A DNA stretch of 64,000 nt from Hofstenia miamia. Taxonomy: Eukaryota > Xenacoelomorpha > Acoela. Shown in pieces: positions 1-10,523 of the stretch. Location of the stretch: assembly GCA_004352715.1 (NCBI GenBank), contig SCFE01000074.1, positions 1,521,769 to 1,585,768 of the forward strand. The letters are read 5' to 3'. The first letter of the stretch is position 1. Each line of letters opens with the position of its first letter. Made by a program: the position numbers and the translations under genes. Under the pieces are notes generated by a model, which searched no databases, was not told where the DNA came from, and saw nothing but the letters and a program-made list of their open reading frames with translations.

Positions 1-312
1 CAGTCCATGGGCTGTGAACCTGTGCCGCTGGTGTCAACTGAGTTGCCCTTGAATTGGCTATCAGTTACAACCCGCGATACTTGACCAGCCGTGGTTCCAG
101 TGGAGATACCTTCAGCCTTGAATCGCTTCCAGATCTCCACAGTTCTTACACCACTCACACCTTCCCCTGGAACTCCGGTTGTTTCACCGCCCTCGAATCG
201 GCTAAGTGATCCCCTGGAAGGAAAGTTAAGCTGCGAAGAGGCCGATTGTCCGTTTGTATCTCTGCCCTTGAATTGGCCCTGAGTACTACTAGGACGCTTC
301 TTGACTCTACGT
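1..312 (-). repeat. Degenerate ~75-bp tandem repeat downstream of A-family pol
   Basis: A motif of the form GCCCTYGAATYGGCT recurs at about 45, 114, 189, 264 and 345. The spacings are 69, 75, 75 and 81 bp, all multiples of three and in phase with the pol frame on the minus strand, where the motif reads (P/L)I(Q/R)G. The last unit lies inside the pol tail and the others follow the pol stop at 313. Several stops now interrupt the array, so it is decayed coding sequence or a noncoding 3' tract. The second A copy (16.6 kb) has only one unit before its LTR. The array runs off the window start. Confidence 0.6.
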
Positions 313-1219
313 CTATTTACCATCTCGTCGTTCTCGTCCCTTCTGCCCTCGAATCAACATCTGGTTTGAGAACTTCTGCGCACTCGCCTCCTTTTGTTGG
401 TGGTCGGGATTCCCTCGGTTGGTTGATTCAGCTTCACCCACTTCTTGGATGGTTGATGCATCCTTCTCTAATTTTCTAATTGCAGTTATTATATCTATAT
501 CCCATATTTCAGGGTTATATATAGTTTTATTTCTTGCAGCCCTCTGGGGTTGCACTCTCCTTTCCAATTGTTCATCTCCAATAGCCGCTGTGAATTCCTC
601 CTCGAATTCTTCCTCTGGCAGGCTATCTAAATCACACATATCGTACATAACCTCTTTGCCATTTATTCGGCTTAATTTGAACTCAGCGCTTTCATCTATC
701 TTCGTTTCTTCAATATCTACCATTGCTCTTTTTAAGTTTTGGAAGTGCAATAATCTGCTGTTATCTAACATGTACTCATTATTCGGCAGCTCCTGCGTTA
801 TCGTATGCGGTCCAGACCAAACTGTTTTTAGTTTACGAACTTGGTTCGTGTCTGTTAGTTTCATTGGTGCAAATGCGTAGACTTTATCGCCTACTTTATG
901 CGCGTGCCTGTAGATTTTTTTATTATAGTTTCACTGCTGTCTTACCGCCGATTTTTTCGTGTTGTGGCATATTGTTTCGTGAATTGCTATAATTGATTCA
1001 CATAGTCATTGTTCAGGGTTTTGCTGTAGTTGGTGTATTGTATCGATAATGGTGTGGCTGCCTCCTTGCCGAACATTGCCTTGAATGGGGTAATTCCTGT
1101 TGTTGAATGAACCGACGTGTTATAGAAATATTCTATCATCTCGATCACTTCTCTCCATTTGTTTCCACCAATTCTGGTTGTTGTCACTCTTATCAGTTTT
1201 ATCAAAGTTCTGTTTAATC
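313..1219 (-). pseudogene. A-family Pol: integrase core end and C-terminal tail (5' cut by gap)
   Basis: This is the C-terminal part of a Ty3/gypsy polyprotein, which inserts element cDNA into the host genome. Positions 1205-987 encode the end of the integrase core (IEYFYNTSVHSTTGITPFKAMF, a block seen in the other elements here). Positions 864-313 encode the GPY/F-like segment (VWSGPHTITQEL...YMLDN), an acidic stretch, and a tail motif NKTIYNPEIWDIDIIT. Between them (865-986) an in-frame TAG and a frame change break the protein. The copy at 16133-16596 is close to identical over the tail but has TGA where this copy has CGA. The upstream part is lost in the gap. Function is assigned by family motifs; this copy is not intact. 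Confidence 0.85.
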
Positions 1220-2219
1220 NNNNNNNNNNNNNNNNNNNNNNNNNNNNNNNNNNNNNNNNNNNNNNNNNNNNNNNNNNNNNNNNNNNNNNNNNNNNNNNNN
1301 NNNNNNNNNNNNNNNNNNNNNNNNNNNNNNNNNNNNNNNNNNNNNNNNNNNNNNNNNNNNNNNNNNNNNNNNNNNNNNNNNNNNNNNNNNNNNNNNNNNN
1401 NNNNNNNNNNNNNNNNNNNNNNNNNNNNNNNNNNNNNNNNNNNNNNNNNNNNNNNNNNNNNNNNNNNNNNNNNNNNNNNNNNNNNNNNNNNNNNNNNNNN
1501 NNNNNNNNNNNNNNNNNNNNNNNNNNNNNNNNNNNNNNNNNNNNNNNNNNNNNNNNNNNNNNNNNNNNNNNNNNNNNNNNNNNNNNNNNNNNNNNNNNNN
1601 NNNNNNNNNNNNNNNNNNNNNNNNNNNNNNNNNNNNNNNNNNNNNNNNNNNNNNNNNNNNNNNNNNNNNNNNNNNNNNNNNNNNNNNNNNNNNNNNNNNN
1701 NNNNNNNNNNNNNNNNNNNNNNNNNNNNNNNNNNNNNNNNNNNNNNNNNNNNNNNNNNNNNNNNNNNNNNNNNNNNNNNNNNNNNNNNNNNNNNNNNNNN
1801 NNNNNNNNNNNNNNNNNNNNNNNNNNNNNNNNNNNNNNNNNNNNNNNNNNNNNNNNNNNNNNNNNNNNNNNNNNNNNNNNNNNNNNNNNNNNNNNNNNNN
1901 NNNNNNNNNNNNNNNNNNNNNNNNNNNNNNNNNNNNNNNNNNNNNNNNNNNNNNNNNNNNNNNNNNNNNNNNNNNNNNNNNNNNNNNNNNNNNNNNNNNN
2001 NNNNNNNNNNNNNNNNNNNNNNNNNNNNNNNNNNNNNNNNNNNNNNNNNNNNNNNNNNNNNNNNNNNNNNNNNNNNNNNNNNNNNNNNNNNNNNNNNNNN
2101 NNNNNNNNNNNNNNNNNNNNNNNNNNNNNNNNNNNNNNNNNNNNNNNNNNNNNNNNNNNNNNNNNNNNNNNNNNNNNNNNNNNNNNNNNNNNNNNNNNNN
2201 NNNNNNNNNNNNNNNNNNN
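1220..2219. other. Assembly gap (1000 N)
   Basis: Round-number run of N. It separates A-family pol from a B-family LTR end, so the two flanks need not be adjacent in the genome. Confidence 1.
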
Positions 2220-2522
2220 TGAGCTAAAATAGGTTACACATAAACTGTATCAATTGAGCTGAGACATGGCACTCAACCATTGGATGGAATAGTGGAACTG
2301 GATATGGAGATCCGCTTCGGGCAGATGCCCACTAGGAGATCATTATGCTTTCTGCATGGCTTCCTCACCTAAATAATGAATCGATAATTCTAGGTTACAT
2401 AAGTTAATGGAAACAACGAGTCAAGCAGTGTGCAATAAGTAAATCCTTACCCGCAATAACATGACAAAGGTTGTACAGCAACAATAGATAAACAGCGATA
2501 ATGCCTGTTAGAGGATGTTCTA
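2220..2522 (+). mobile_element. LTR of family B, 3' portion
   Basis: Aligns by eye with the end of the complete B LTR at 19362-20482: the same blocks GAGCTGAGA.ATGGCACTCAA and GGAGATC.GCTTCGGGCAGATGCCCAC, and the terminal GCCTGTTAGAGGATGTT. The terminus is TTCTA rather than the usual TTACA. A primer binding site follows at once, so this was a 5' LTR. Confidence 0.75.
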
Positions 2523-2540
2523 TGGCGACCATGACAGCTA
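2523..2540 (+). promoter_or_regulatory. Primer binding site, tRNA-Arg type
   Basis: TGGCGACCATGACAGC directly follows the B LTR. It is complementary to a tRNA 3' end reading ...GTCATGGTCG-CCA, as in tRNA-Arg, which primes 412/mdg1-type elements. The same first 14 bases follow the G and E LTRs. Confidence 0.75.
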
Positions 2541-2645
2541 AGAACAGCAATTCTAAAGAAGAAATATTCGGGGAAACTACCTGCACACGACAACAAAAGC
2601 TACAAGTAAAAGTGGAAAAAGCAACTAACAAGTTATATGATATAA
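2541..2645 (+). other. Leader remnant of B element, cut by LTR A1
   Basis: About 105 bp of A-rich sequence after the PBS with no coding signal. It ends abruptly at the A LTR. Confidence 0.5.
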
Positions 2646-3801
2646 TGTAACATCCTCCACCTAGCTTATTGCGCCGTGTCTAATTACTGGTAATGAGTAC
2701 TCGGTAAATTGCGGGTGAGGAGTTACCAAGTTGTTGAACCATCAGACCTTTCTCTCTTATTAACTAGTTATGTTAATTAAATAATTGAGTATTGACTATC
2801 ACTGTTTAGGTGACAGAGCAGTATGACATTTCCTCTTTGGTTCTTCCATGGGCTCCTGCCCAAAGCCGATCTCCACAAGACAGCTCCTCTCCTTCTTAAC
2901 CAATGATTGAGTCCACGGCACCACCTCAGCTCAACTGGAATTAGTTATGTGTACCTTACGTTAGCTCGGTGCATGCACTCAAGTAAAGTTGTAACTGACT
3001 TAAACTCAAAGTTGTAAAGTGTTTGTTGTTTTGATTTAGTAAAGCAACCGGGCATTGACACTAACTGCATTTACAAAATATTAGAATAGCCATTACCGTA
3101 AAACTATCGGCTTAATGATTTAAGTAATAAGATTGCAGTTTCCTACACCTACATTTAATAGTATTACATGTAAGGTCATTTATCAAGTCAATTATAGTTG
3201 AGTTAAGAACATATATATATTCCTAAGTGTCGACTATCCAGTCGTTTCCAGTCGTTTCAAGCATTGATTATTTCATACATGTATTGATCGATAGTCAGAC
3301 TAGGCAAGAATCAAAAAACTCCTAACCATAACATAAGTGCGGTTTCGTGACTGGCACAAGGACCCTTCGAATCGATCCCGTGATGGAATCCAGCCACTAC
3401 TCGACACAACTTGCCTAGCTGCACATTTTACTAAATAATCAAACCAGATAAGAGTAGAATGAAAATAAAATAAACTCCGAAGAATTTATTGTTCATCAAA
3501 ATTCTGGTTGAATCAAAGCTATTTATAAAAATTCTACAAAAGTACCTGCCGATTTTAAATTTCAAATGATTCGTCTGCCAATATGGCTGTTCCTATGTAA
3601 GCGTTATTTCGCTCAATTTAATTTGTCAAATGTTTCTTGATTGGCTAACAAGTTTTCTTAATTTGAACAATATTAAAGCTTAGTTGCATCTTACAAAAAT
3701 AACTAAGATCATTAACTAAATTTTACAATCAATTCTGAATAATATTAATCATTCAACGTTGTTCTTCACTTGCAGCTTAGTTGCTTTTGGATGATGCTAC
3801 A
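2646..3801 (-). mobile_element. LTR-A1 (1156 bp, minus orientation)
   Basis: A complete family A LTR: in minus orientation it starts TGTAGCATCATCCAAAAGC and ends GGTGGAGGATGTTACA. A TTATAAATA promoter-like box and the shared GATCGATTC region lie inside. Flanks are TATAA on the left and TCAAC on the right, so no target duplication is visible. The right flank is ORF3 of a C element and the left flank is a B leader. No PBS follows it, so it is a solo or 3' LTR, or a recombination or assembly junction. Confidence 0.9.
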
Positions 3802-4585
3802 TCAACTGCAAGGCAATGGGAGGGCATCCTTTTGCACAGAAGGTCTGTGTAAACTAACTTGGTTATTGAAAAAATGCTGGACTGATATGGACAATAATAG
3901 TGAGTGTAAAGAATTGTGAAGTTCTCCATCCTAAAATGAAGATTAACAACTTCTTCTGGTATCTCATCCTGATACTCTTCTCTAACAAAAATAACTAAAC
4001 AGATGTTCTCAACTTTGGCCAGTTGGTATGCTATCTCAATTTTTTCCATTACTTTGGGCTGATTAACTTCACCAACTCAGAAAAAGTAGACAATAAGTAA
4101 ATTATCAAAATCGATATTAATACACTCAAATTTCTGGATAGCGTGCTTTTTGTTCAACAACTGGCACAGGTGCATTAAGTTAATATCTTTGTTGAACATG
4201 GTATGGACTGTGCTGTGTGAGTATGGTTATTTTAGCCCTCTGTGCATCATGGAGTCATAGCAGATGATGGTGTTAACTTGGGGTATGCACTCTGCATCAA
4301 TAACAAAAGGGATGACGTCCACTGCACACATGAGGTTCTTCATGTTATATGTCCAGCATAACTTATTTTTCATTTTTTCCAATAAATTTTCATGTACAAT
4401 ACTAACTGCCTTAGGGTTTGCAATAAAATACGAATGCAAAACTTCATCTCCTACCTTAGAGGTTTTCCTTTGGTGCTCTTCATTTCTATGGGACCTAACA
4501 CTAGTGGAAGCATGTGATTACAGGTCAGGACTAGAGGGGGTTATAGAGTCACTATGGGACGTTTTAATGTTAGCACTTAAGTTAG
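3802..4585 (-). pseudogene. ORF3 of C element, N-terminal part, truncated by LTR-A1
   Basis: Homologous to the N-terminal third of the G-element ORF3. Readable blocks in order are VRSHRNEEHQRKTSKVGDE (about 4505-4450), VIPFVIDAECIPQVNTIICYDS followed by MMHRGL (about 4320-4230), and IEIAYQLAKVENICLVIF...REEYQDEIPEEV...NFTILYTHYYCP (4049-3880). The frame then runs into LTR-A1 after the residues LAVDV. The block YDSxxxxGL resembles block I of SGNH hydrolases with Gly replaced by Tyr; that is inference. No signal peptide or membrane segment is seen. It lies downstream of pol on the same strand. Confidence 0.7.
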
Positions 4586-4722
4586 TAAAAGGCACTCTTT
4601 ACTTACTAGACTCCTCAGATTCCCAAGGGGCTATTTGGCGCCCCAAGTAGTCATCTGAGGTCTGCTCCTGAGGGACTATTTGGCGCCCCAAGTAGTGAGA
4701 CAGTTTGCTACCTGAGTCCTCT
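4586..4722 (-). repeat. 45-bp tandem repeat at the pol/ORF3 junction (C element)
   Basis: CTATTTGGCGCCCCAAGTAG occurs at 4631 and again at 4676, exactly 45 bp apart, with a decayed partial third unit. On the minus strand each unit reads LLGAPNSPxGA (15 codons). The K element has a homologous 45-bp array at 25250-25384. Confidence 0.7.
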
Positions 4723-4886
4723 TGTGTCCTTCCTCTCTTGTGGGATATGATCTCCTCAGCTCAATGAGGGGTATCATCTCAGCTCCATTCATCTTGGGGG
4801 TTATGTCTTCACCTCACTTGTTTTCTCATGGGTGGCTGGTTCTTGGTTCATTTCATCTGATGTGATTTGGTTGCTAAACATAAAGA

Positions 4887-5104
4887 TTAACTAAGTTCCC
4901 AATCTTGGGTATTGAAATGGTCTAAATACTCTTGGTCCCTAACTCTACATCTAGGAAAAATATGAGTAGCAGTAATGTTGCTACTATTACCAAGGTTAAT
5001 GTCATAATCAACCTCAGTGAGGTAATCTTCCTCACACTCAGTGAGGTTAGTATAGTTTTCAAGTTCATTCACTCCATCATCAACAAGTGAAAATTCACTG
5101 TTAG
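4887..5104 (-). pseudogene. C-element Pol C-terminal tail
   Basis: Continues the pol frame that stops at 6461 on the other side of an inserted LTR. Reads NSEFSLVDDGVNELENYTNL, then an acidic TECEEDYL segment, then CRVRDQEYLDHFNTQDWEL. It matches the K-element tail at 24860-25059 block by block. The tail's function is unknown; it lies after the GPY/F-like region of integrase. ORF3 follows downstream. Confidence 0.7.
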
Positions 5105-6460
5105 TGTAGAATCATGCCAATCCACCATTTGTATACACTTTAGAGAAAACTGTTACTTTTCTTAGTTAACACATTAAGCAGAGTTGACATTCTCCTAATT
5201 CTCTCCTTCACAATAAGTGTTTGGTTGATTAACTTAACTTAATATGCATTAGCCTTTCTAACTTCGTAACTTACTCCCACTTATTTAGGTAAGGCAGAGA
5301 AAATGGAAGACAGGATCACCACTTGAAGGTTGCCATGTGGTTCCAGAGACATCCTGATCAGCTGCATCTACAAATGGAGCTGTCTTTTCAAAGTAGAAAC
5401 CATCAAAGGAATTTGTGTGTGAATAGTGAACTCAGTGTGATGGGATTTGCAACTACTTAAGAATTTAGTGCATTGATTGTTTTTGTTATTACGAAATTGT
5501 ATAAGGAACGGATTAATGCAACCAGGATGCTTGAGTAGCTTATTATTGAGCCTTACATGTAATACCCCTACATATATAGAAATACATAACAGCCCTTGAT
5601 ACATGTAAACAATCAATGCTGCCTGCTGAAAAATATAGACATGAGTTGGCCAAAGGTCTACTGTAAGAAACAATGAGCAACTTGTTGTGACTATTAAATA
5701 ATCTATATGTAATAGAATATAAAGATACAATTTAAATAACCATCTAAATGTAAGTAATATCAAATCACCAATCATGAGATCACATAATAACTGACTGAAG
5801 TTCATCAATAGGGAAATGAACATGTAAAACATAATAGTTGCAATCATAATAATAGCAAGCAATGACAAGTAGGAAAGCTATAACGGTAAAAAACTCCTAC
5901 ACCTATCTGTAACCTAAGAGCACAAAAGGTAACTACAGCTGTTGCCCTCCCCACTGTGGAATAGCTATTAGGAGGCTGCTTCAGCATGCCTTTAACTGGA
6001 TGTGGGAACCACCATACAATTACCCCAGCTCGTAAACATTTAGCTTTCCATTAGAATATAAAATAACCTGACAAGAAAAAGGTAAATCCAATGTAAATTC
6101 ATTCATCAATAATTAAATCATTTCAAGCATATTTATAGCACTTGGTAATAAACAACTAAATACTCAACTAGTACCTGTTAATCACTTCTTGTTTACAGTT
6201 TTCCCTCATTTAATATTTCTGCTATGATTATGCAATGTCAGCATTAATTGACTATACTGTTTGACCATCTATCATTTTGTCAAATACTGTTGAGCATAAT
6301 TTAAATCTATTTGCACAAAATGTTTTACAAAATGGAATAATCAATCCTATCATGTGTTTACATTTTTATCATTATAATCATTATAAATATTTTTAGTCTT
6401 TGTTTTGTTCATCTTTCCTCTCATCTTGACCACACATGATAGTTGATGGATTATGTCACA
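5105..6460 (-). mobile_element. Solo LTR of family C (1356 bp) with 4-bp target duplication
   Basis: In minus orientation it starts TGTGACATAATCC and ends CATGATTCTACA. It is flanked by TTAG on both sides (5101-5104 and 6461-6464) and splits the pol tail of the C element. The first ~550 bp match the 3' LTR fragment at 9970-10513. No coding sequence of the family is seen inside; the longer open frames are hydrophobic AT-rich chance frames. Confidence 0.85.
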
Positions 6461-7690
6461 TTAGGGTTGATGACAACATTACTAATATCTTTAATAGTTC
6501 ATTTGAGTCATTGGAAATGGGCAGCTCTCCCATTACTTAATAAATAACAATGGTGGTGTAACACCTTTGTAATAGTAAACAGACCTTGCCAGTTAGTGGC
6601 AAGCTTCTGTACTTGATTTGCATCAGAGATCTGGCAAGGAAAATAAACAAAGACTTTGTTGCCAATCTTGTGTGGCTTGCCATACAATTTGTGATTGAAA
6701 TTCCACAATTTGTTGTAATCAGGAAACATGATGGAAAGAGGCATACTTGCATCATGACTGAACATAGCATTAAAAGGGCTGACTTTAGTAGTAGTATTCA
6801 CCACAGTATTATAAAAGTATTCTACCACCTTGATAATGCATTTCCAATTTCTGCCCACTGCTTATGCAAGGGCAACTCAAATTAGTTTGAAAACTGTGTG
6901 GCTGAGTCTCTCCACAACTTGATTCAAGTGTGGATGATATGCAGTGGTGAACTCATGGAGCTCCTTCATTAAGGTCTCCATAAAGTGGTTGTTGAATTGA
7001 GGGCCATGATCTGAAATTAAGTGCTCCATGGGCCCAAACTTAAGAGTCCATTCCTTGACCACTTTTTCTCCAATAACATTGGCGGTAGTGCTGTTGAGTG
7101 GGATGAGTTGAGTGTACTTTGTAAAATGGTCAATAAGTATGAGAAGGTACTGGTACCCCTCCTCTCACAAGAGAGCTTCTCAATTTCCATATGCACATCT
7201 TCATTTGTGTGTTCCATGGCTCTGCTATGCAGCTCAGCTCATTGCTCCAGGAAATGTCTGGCTCCTTGCAATAGAGAAGTGGTGCATTTGTTGATCACAT
7301 CTTGCACTGAGGCTCTAATACCAATAGTTACATATCTCACATTAAATGTTTGCTTTGTTTGAATGATACCTAAGTGGCCTTTCTCATGGATCTTTTGCAC
7401 CAGGTCTCTTTGAAAGTATTCAGGGACTGCCAGCCAACTATTTTGGCTCCATGTGTAAAGCAGGCCTGCATTGGTCTGTTTCCAGTTATAGTGCTGAAAA
7501 TATCTATTGGCCACAGGGCTGAGGATGTAATCATCATTCTTTAGTTTAGCTATGATCTTGCTTAATACTTTGCCGTAGTGTTGGTGGTGTGTGATTTCCA
7601 CTTTGGTAATCTCCTCTTTCACTAAGATAGGGAGGATCACATTTCTGTTGCAGTCTGCATTGATCTCAGGCAGACACCTGTAGTTGCTGA
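6461..7690 (-). pseudogene. C-element integrase
   Basis: Minus-strand integrase. The N-terminal zinc-binding region (7640-7239) has HEKGHLGIIQTKQTF, and a first Cys (NKC) whose partner is unclear. The core (about 7200-6880) keeps LISDHGPQFNNH and the catalytic-Glu block VVERLSHTV. The C-terminal GPY/F-like block is WQGLFTITKVL (about 6600). Frames change near 7220 and 7050. Two TGA stops at 6508 and 6499 lie where other copies have FQRLKR, that is at Arg codons. Downstream it is broken by the solo C LTR. It would insert cDNA in the nucleus, but this copy is dead. Confidence 0.85.
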
Positions 7691-8155
7691 AGGGAATAAA
7701 CCTGAACAGTGTTTTTTCTTCAGGCAGCTTTCAGAGATCACGCTCATAGCTAGGGAGAGCAGTCCAATAATCTGCATTGTTGTGCAGTCTCCCTAGATGG
7801 TGTTTGATGAAGAATGTAAAATCATTTAGATACTTGATCCACTAGGTGACAATGTTGGACTTGTCCCCAGAGAATTTCTTCAGCCATGCCAGTGCTGAGT
7901 TATCAGTATGCACAGTGAACTGATGGCCCAAAATATAAAGTGAAATTTCTTCAGACTTTCAACTAAAGCTAGCATTTCTGACTTGGTCACATCATAATTT
8001 AGCTCAGCATTTTGGAGCTTGTGGCTGAAGTACTGGATGGGGCTCTCTTTCCCCTCCATAACCTGACTGAGCACACCACCAAAAGTGATGGAACTGGCGT
8101 CACAGTTGATAAGGAATTCCTTTGAATAATCTGGTGTGCTTAAGCTGGGAATTAT
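7691..8155 (-). pseudogene. C-element RNase H domain
   Basis: Sits directly after RT on the minus strand. The block NCDASSITFGGVLSQ holds the first catalytic Asp (about 8105), followed by SPIQYFSHKLQNAELNYDVTKSEMLALVESLKKF (8040-7945), which includes the Glu-containing helix, and then the HTDNSALAWLKKFSGDKSN block with its frame disturbed near 7930. A TAG replaces the codon before WIKYL (about 7845). The domain degrades the RNA template during reverse transcription. Confidence 0.8.
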
Positions 8156-8721
8156 TCAAAGTTCTTTTTTAACAGCATCAAGCTCTTCTTGCTTGGCCCA
8201 GCTCCATTTAAATTCAGCATTGCACCATAGTAAGCTAGAGATATGCTTGGTTTTATTAGCTAACTCCAAGATGAAGGCGCCATAGTAGTTCAAAAATCCC
8301 ATAAGGCATTGCACGTCCTTATGAGAATGGGGAGTTTTGATTTTATCAAGATGGTCCTTCACGTCATTCTTGATGGAGATACAACTGGGTTCAATGATTC
8401 TCCCAAGGAAAGTAGCACGCAGCTGTGACAAAGAACACTTATTTCCATTGACTTGGAGACCAGCTTCATATAACAAATTAAGAGAGCATCCAAGCCTTTC
8501 CAAATGCTCAGAGAAATTGGTACCAGCGATGAGAATATTGTCCATATAGGCCATTATGCCTGGCTTAAGTACATTAGCGCCATTTCTGAGCACACAAGTA
8601 AAGTAGTGCGGAAATGTCGCCAGGGTGTTGCAGAGCCTGAAAGCCATGTACTTCCATTCAAATAGGCTGTACAGAATTATGAAGACAGTCTTCACCTGCC
8701 AGTATGCTTTGCACAGATTGA
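8156..8721 (-). pseudogene. C-element reverse transcriptase, C-terminal two thirds
   Basis: RT palm and thumb on the minus strand. NLCKAYWQV (about 8715-8695) is followed by a short deletion, then EWKYMAFRLCNTLATF, the catalytic box AYMDNILIAG (about 8550; YxDN instead of YxDD), GLQVNGNKCSL, FLGRIIEPS and QCLMGFLNYYG. The second catalytic Asp is Asn (GAC AAT, a CpG-type change from GAC GAT). Upstream sequence is lost at the single N at 8722. The family copies element RNA into DNA. Confidence 0.88.
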
Positions 8722-8817
8722 NTCGCCAATGATGAAGCTTGACAATTACATGTTCAGAAAAGCTTAAAGAGATGTCCTGCTTGGGGACAGAGGTAAGCTC
8801 TTGCCAATGTTTGCTTT
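8722..8817 (-). pseudogene. C-element protease-RT linker fragment after a single-N join
   Basis: After an isolated N at 8722, minus-strand reading gives KHWQELTSV, matching KHWTRVAVTS of element G between protease and RT. Several hundred bases of RT are therefore missing at the N, which marks a contig join. LTR-A2 cuts it at 8818. Confidence 0.5.
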
Positions 8818-9969
8818 TGTAGCATCATCCAAAAAGCAACTAAGCTGTTAGACAGGAACAACGTCGAATGATTAACATTAATTGATTGGAAAAATTTAGT
8901 TATTGATCTTAGTTATTTTTGTAAAATGCAACTAAGCTTTAATATTGTTCAAATCAAGAAAACTTGTTAGCCGATCAAGATATATTTGACAAATTAAATT
9001 GAGCGAAATAACGCTTACATAGGTACAGCCATATTGGCAGACGAATCATTTGAAATTTAAAATCGGCAGGTACTTTTGTAGAAATTTTATAAATAGCATT
9101 GATTCAACCATTATTTTGATGAACAATAAATTCTTCGGAGTTTATTTAATTTTCATTCTACTATTATCTGGTTTGATTATTTAATAAAATGTGCAGCTAG
9201 GCAAGTTGTGTTTAGTAGTGGCTGGAATCCATCACGGGATCGATTCTAGGGTCTTTGTGCCAGTCACGAAAGTGCACCTATGTTACGGTTAGGAGTTTTT
9301 CGATTCTTGCCTAGTCTGACTATCGATCAATACATGTATGAAATAATCAATGCCTGAAACGACTGGATAGTCGACACTTAGGGATATTTATATATTCTTA
9401 AATGTAGGAGACTCGACTATAATTGACCTGATAAATGACTTTACATGTAGTATTAGTAAATGTAGGTATAGGAAACTGCAGTCTTATTACTTAAATAATT
9501 AAGCCGATAGTTTTACGGTAATGGCTAATTTTTATATCATGCAAATGCAGTTAGTGTCAACGCCTGGTTGCTTTATTAAATCAAAACAACAAACACTTTA
9601 CAAAATTGAGTTTAAGTCAGTTACAACTTTACTTGAGTGCACGCACTAAGCTAACATAAGGTACACATAATTAATTCCAGTTGAGCTGAGGTGGTGTCGT
9701 GGACTCAACCATCGTTGCAGAAGGAGAGGAGCTGTGTTGTGGAGATCGGCTTTGGGCAGTAGCCCACGGAAGAACTGAAGAGGAAACATCTGACTACTTC
9801 GTCACCTAAACAGTGATAGTCAAGACTCAATTATTTGATTAACATAACTAGTTAATAATAAAGAGAGGTCTGATGATTCAACAACTTGGTAACACCTCAC
9901 CCGCGATTTACCGAGCACTCATTATCAGTAATCAGACATGGCGCAATAAGCTAGGTGGAGGATGTTACA
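8818..9969 (+). mobile_element. LTR-A2 (1152 bp, plus)
   Basis: Complete A LTR, TGTAGCATCATCCAAAAAGC...GGTGGAGGATGTTACA, with TTATAAATAG near 9090. Flanks GCTTT and GAAGG show no target duplication. The left flank is C-type pol linker and the right flank is C LTR sequence, both minus. No PBS follows. Confidence 0.9.
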
Positions 9970-10513
9970 GAAGGCTATAATGGATAAAAATCCCTATACC
10001 TATTTGTAACTTAAAAGCACATCAAGAAATCTACAGCTACCAGCCACACCCCACTGTTGAAAGGCTATAGTGTGTATTTGGGGAACACCATAGGATTACT
10101 CTAGTGCTTGAATGTTTAGCTTTCAATTTAAATATTAAATAACCTGACAAAATAGAGTAAATCCAGTAAAATTTGTTCATCAAAATCATATACTATTATT
10201 ACACATTTATACTAAATTTCAGTAAACAATTAAACAAACAGCTAGTACCTGTCTTTTAACATTGTTGACAATTTCCTGGCTTTTCTTCATCTGTGCTAAT
10301 TACACATGCAAGCATTAATTAGGGTGTGTGACTTTGTCCTATTATTTTTGCCAAAGTACTGCCAGGCAAATTAATATAAAGTACTGCTTTAATAAATTTT
10401 TACAACTAGTGAAAGTATAATAAACATGTGTGTACAATGAATTATTACTACAAATGTGTCTTATAAGTTTCCACTCTTTCTCTCAACTTGACCACACATG
10501 TGATTATGATACA
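9970..10513 (-). mobile_element. 3' LTR of a second C element (truncated)
   Basis: Minus-oriented LTR beginning TGTATCATAATCACATGTG at 10513, directly after a purine tract and ORF3. It aligns with the 5870-6460 part of the solo C LTR and is cut at 9970 by LTR-A2, losing about 800 bp. Confidence 0.75.
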
Positions 10514-10523
10514 CTCCCTCTCC
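10514..10523 (-). promoter_or_regulatory. Polypurine tract of C element
   Basis: GGAGAGGGAG (minus strand) abuts the TG of the 3' LTR, the normal site for plus-strand primer formation. Confidence 0.7.

Noticed and set aside
1100-2232. Long ORFs spanning the N gaps (also at 15.1, 39.8 and 62.5 kb)
   Set aside because: They are open only because N runs contain no stops; no real coding sequence supports them.
4631-4695. TGGCGCCCC twice, similar to a tRNA-Lys primer binding site
   Set aside because: It lies in the 45-bp coding repeat between pol and ORF3, not next to an LTR, and recurs with the repeat period.
5368-5868. 166-codon minus ORF, hydrophobic
   Set aside because: It lies inside the solo C LTR, has AT-rich codon content and shows no counterpart in the other C LTR.
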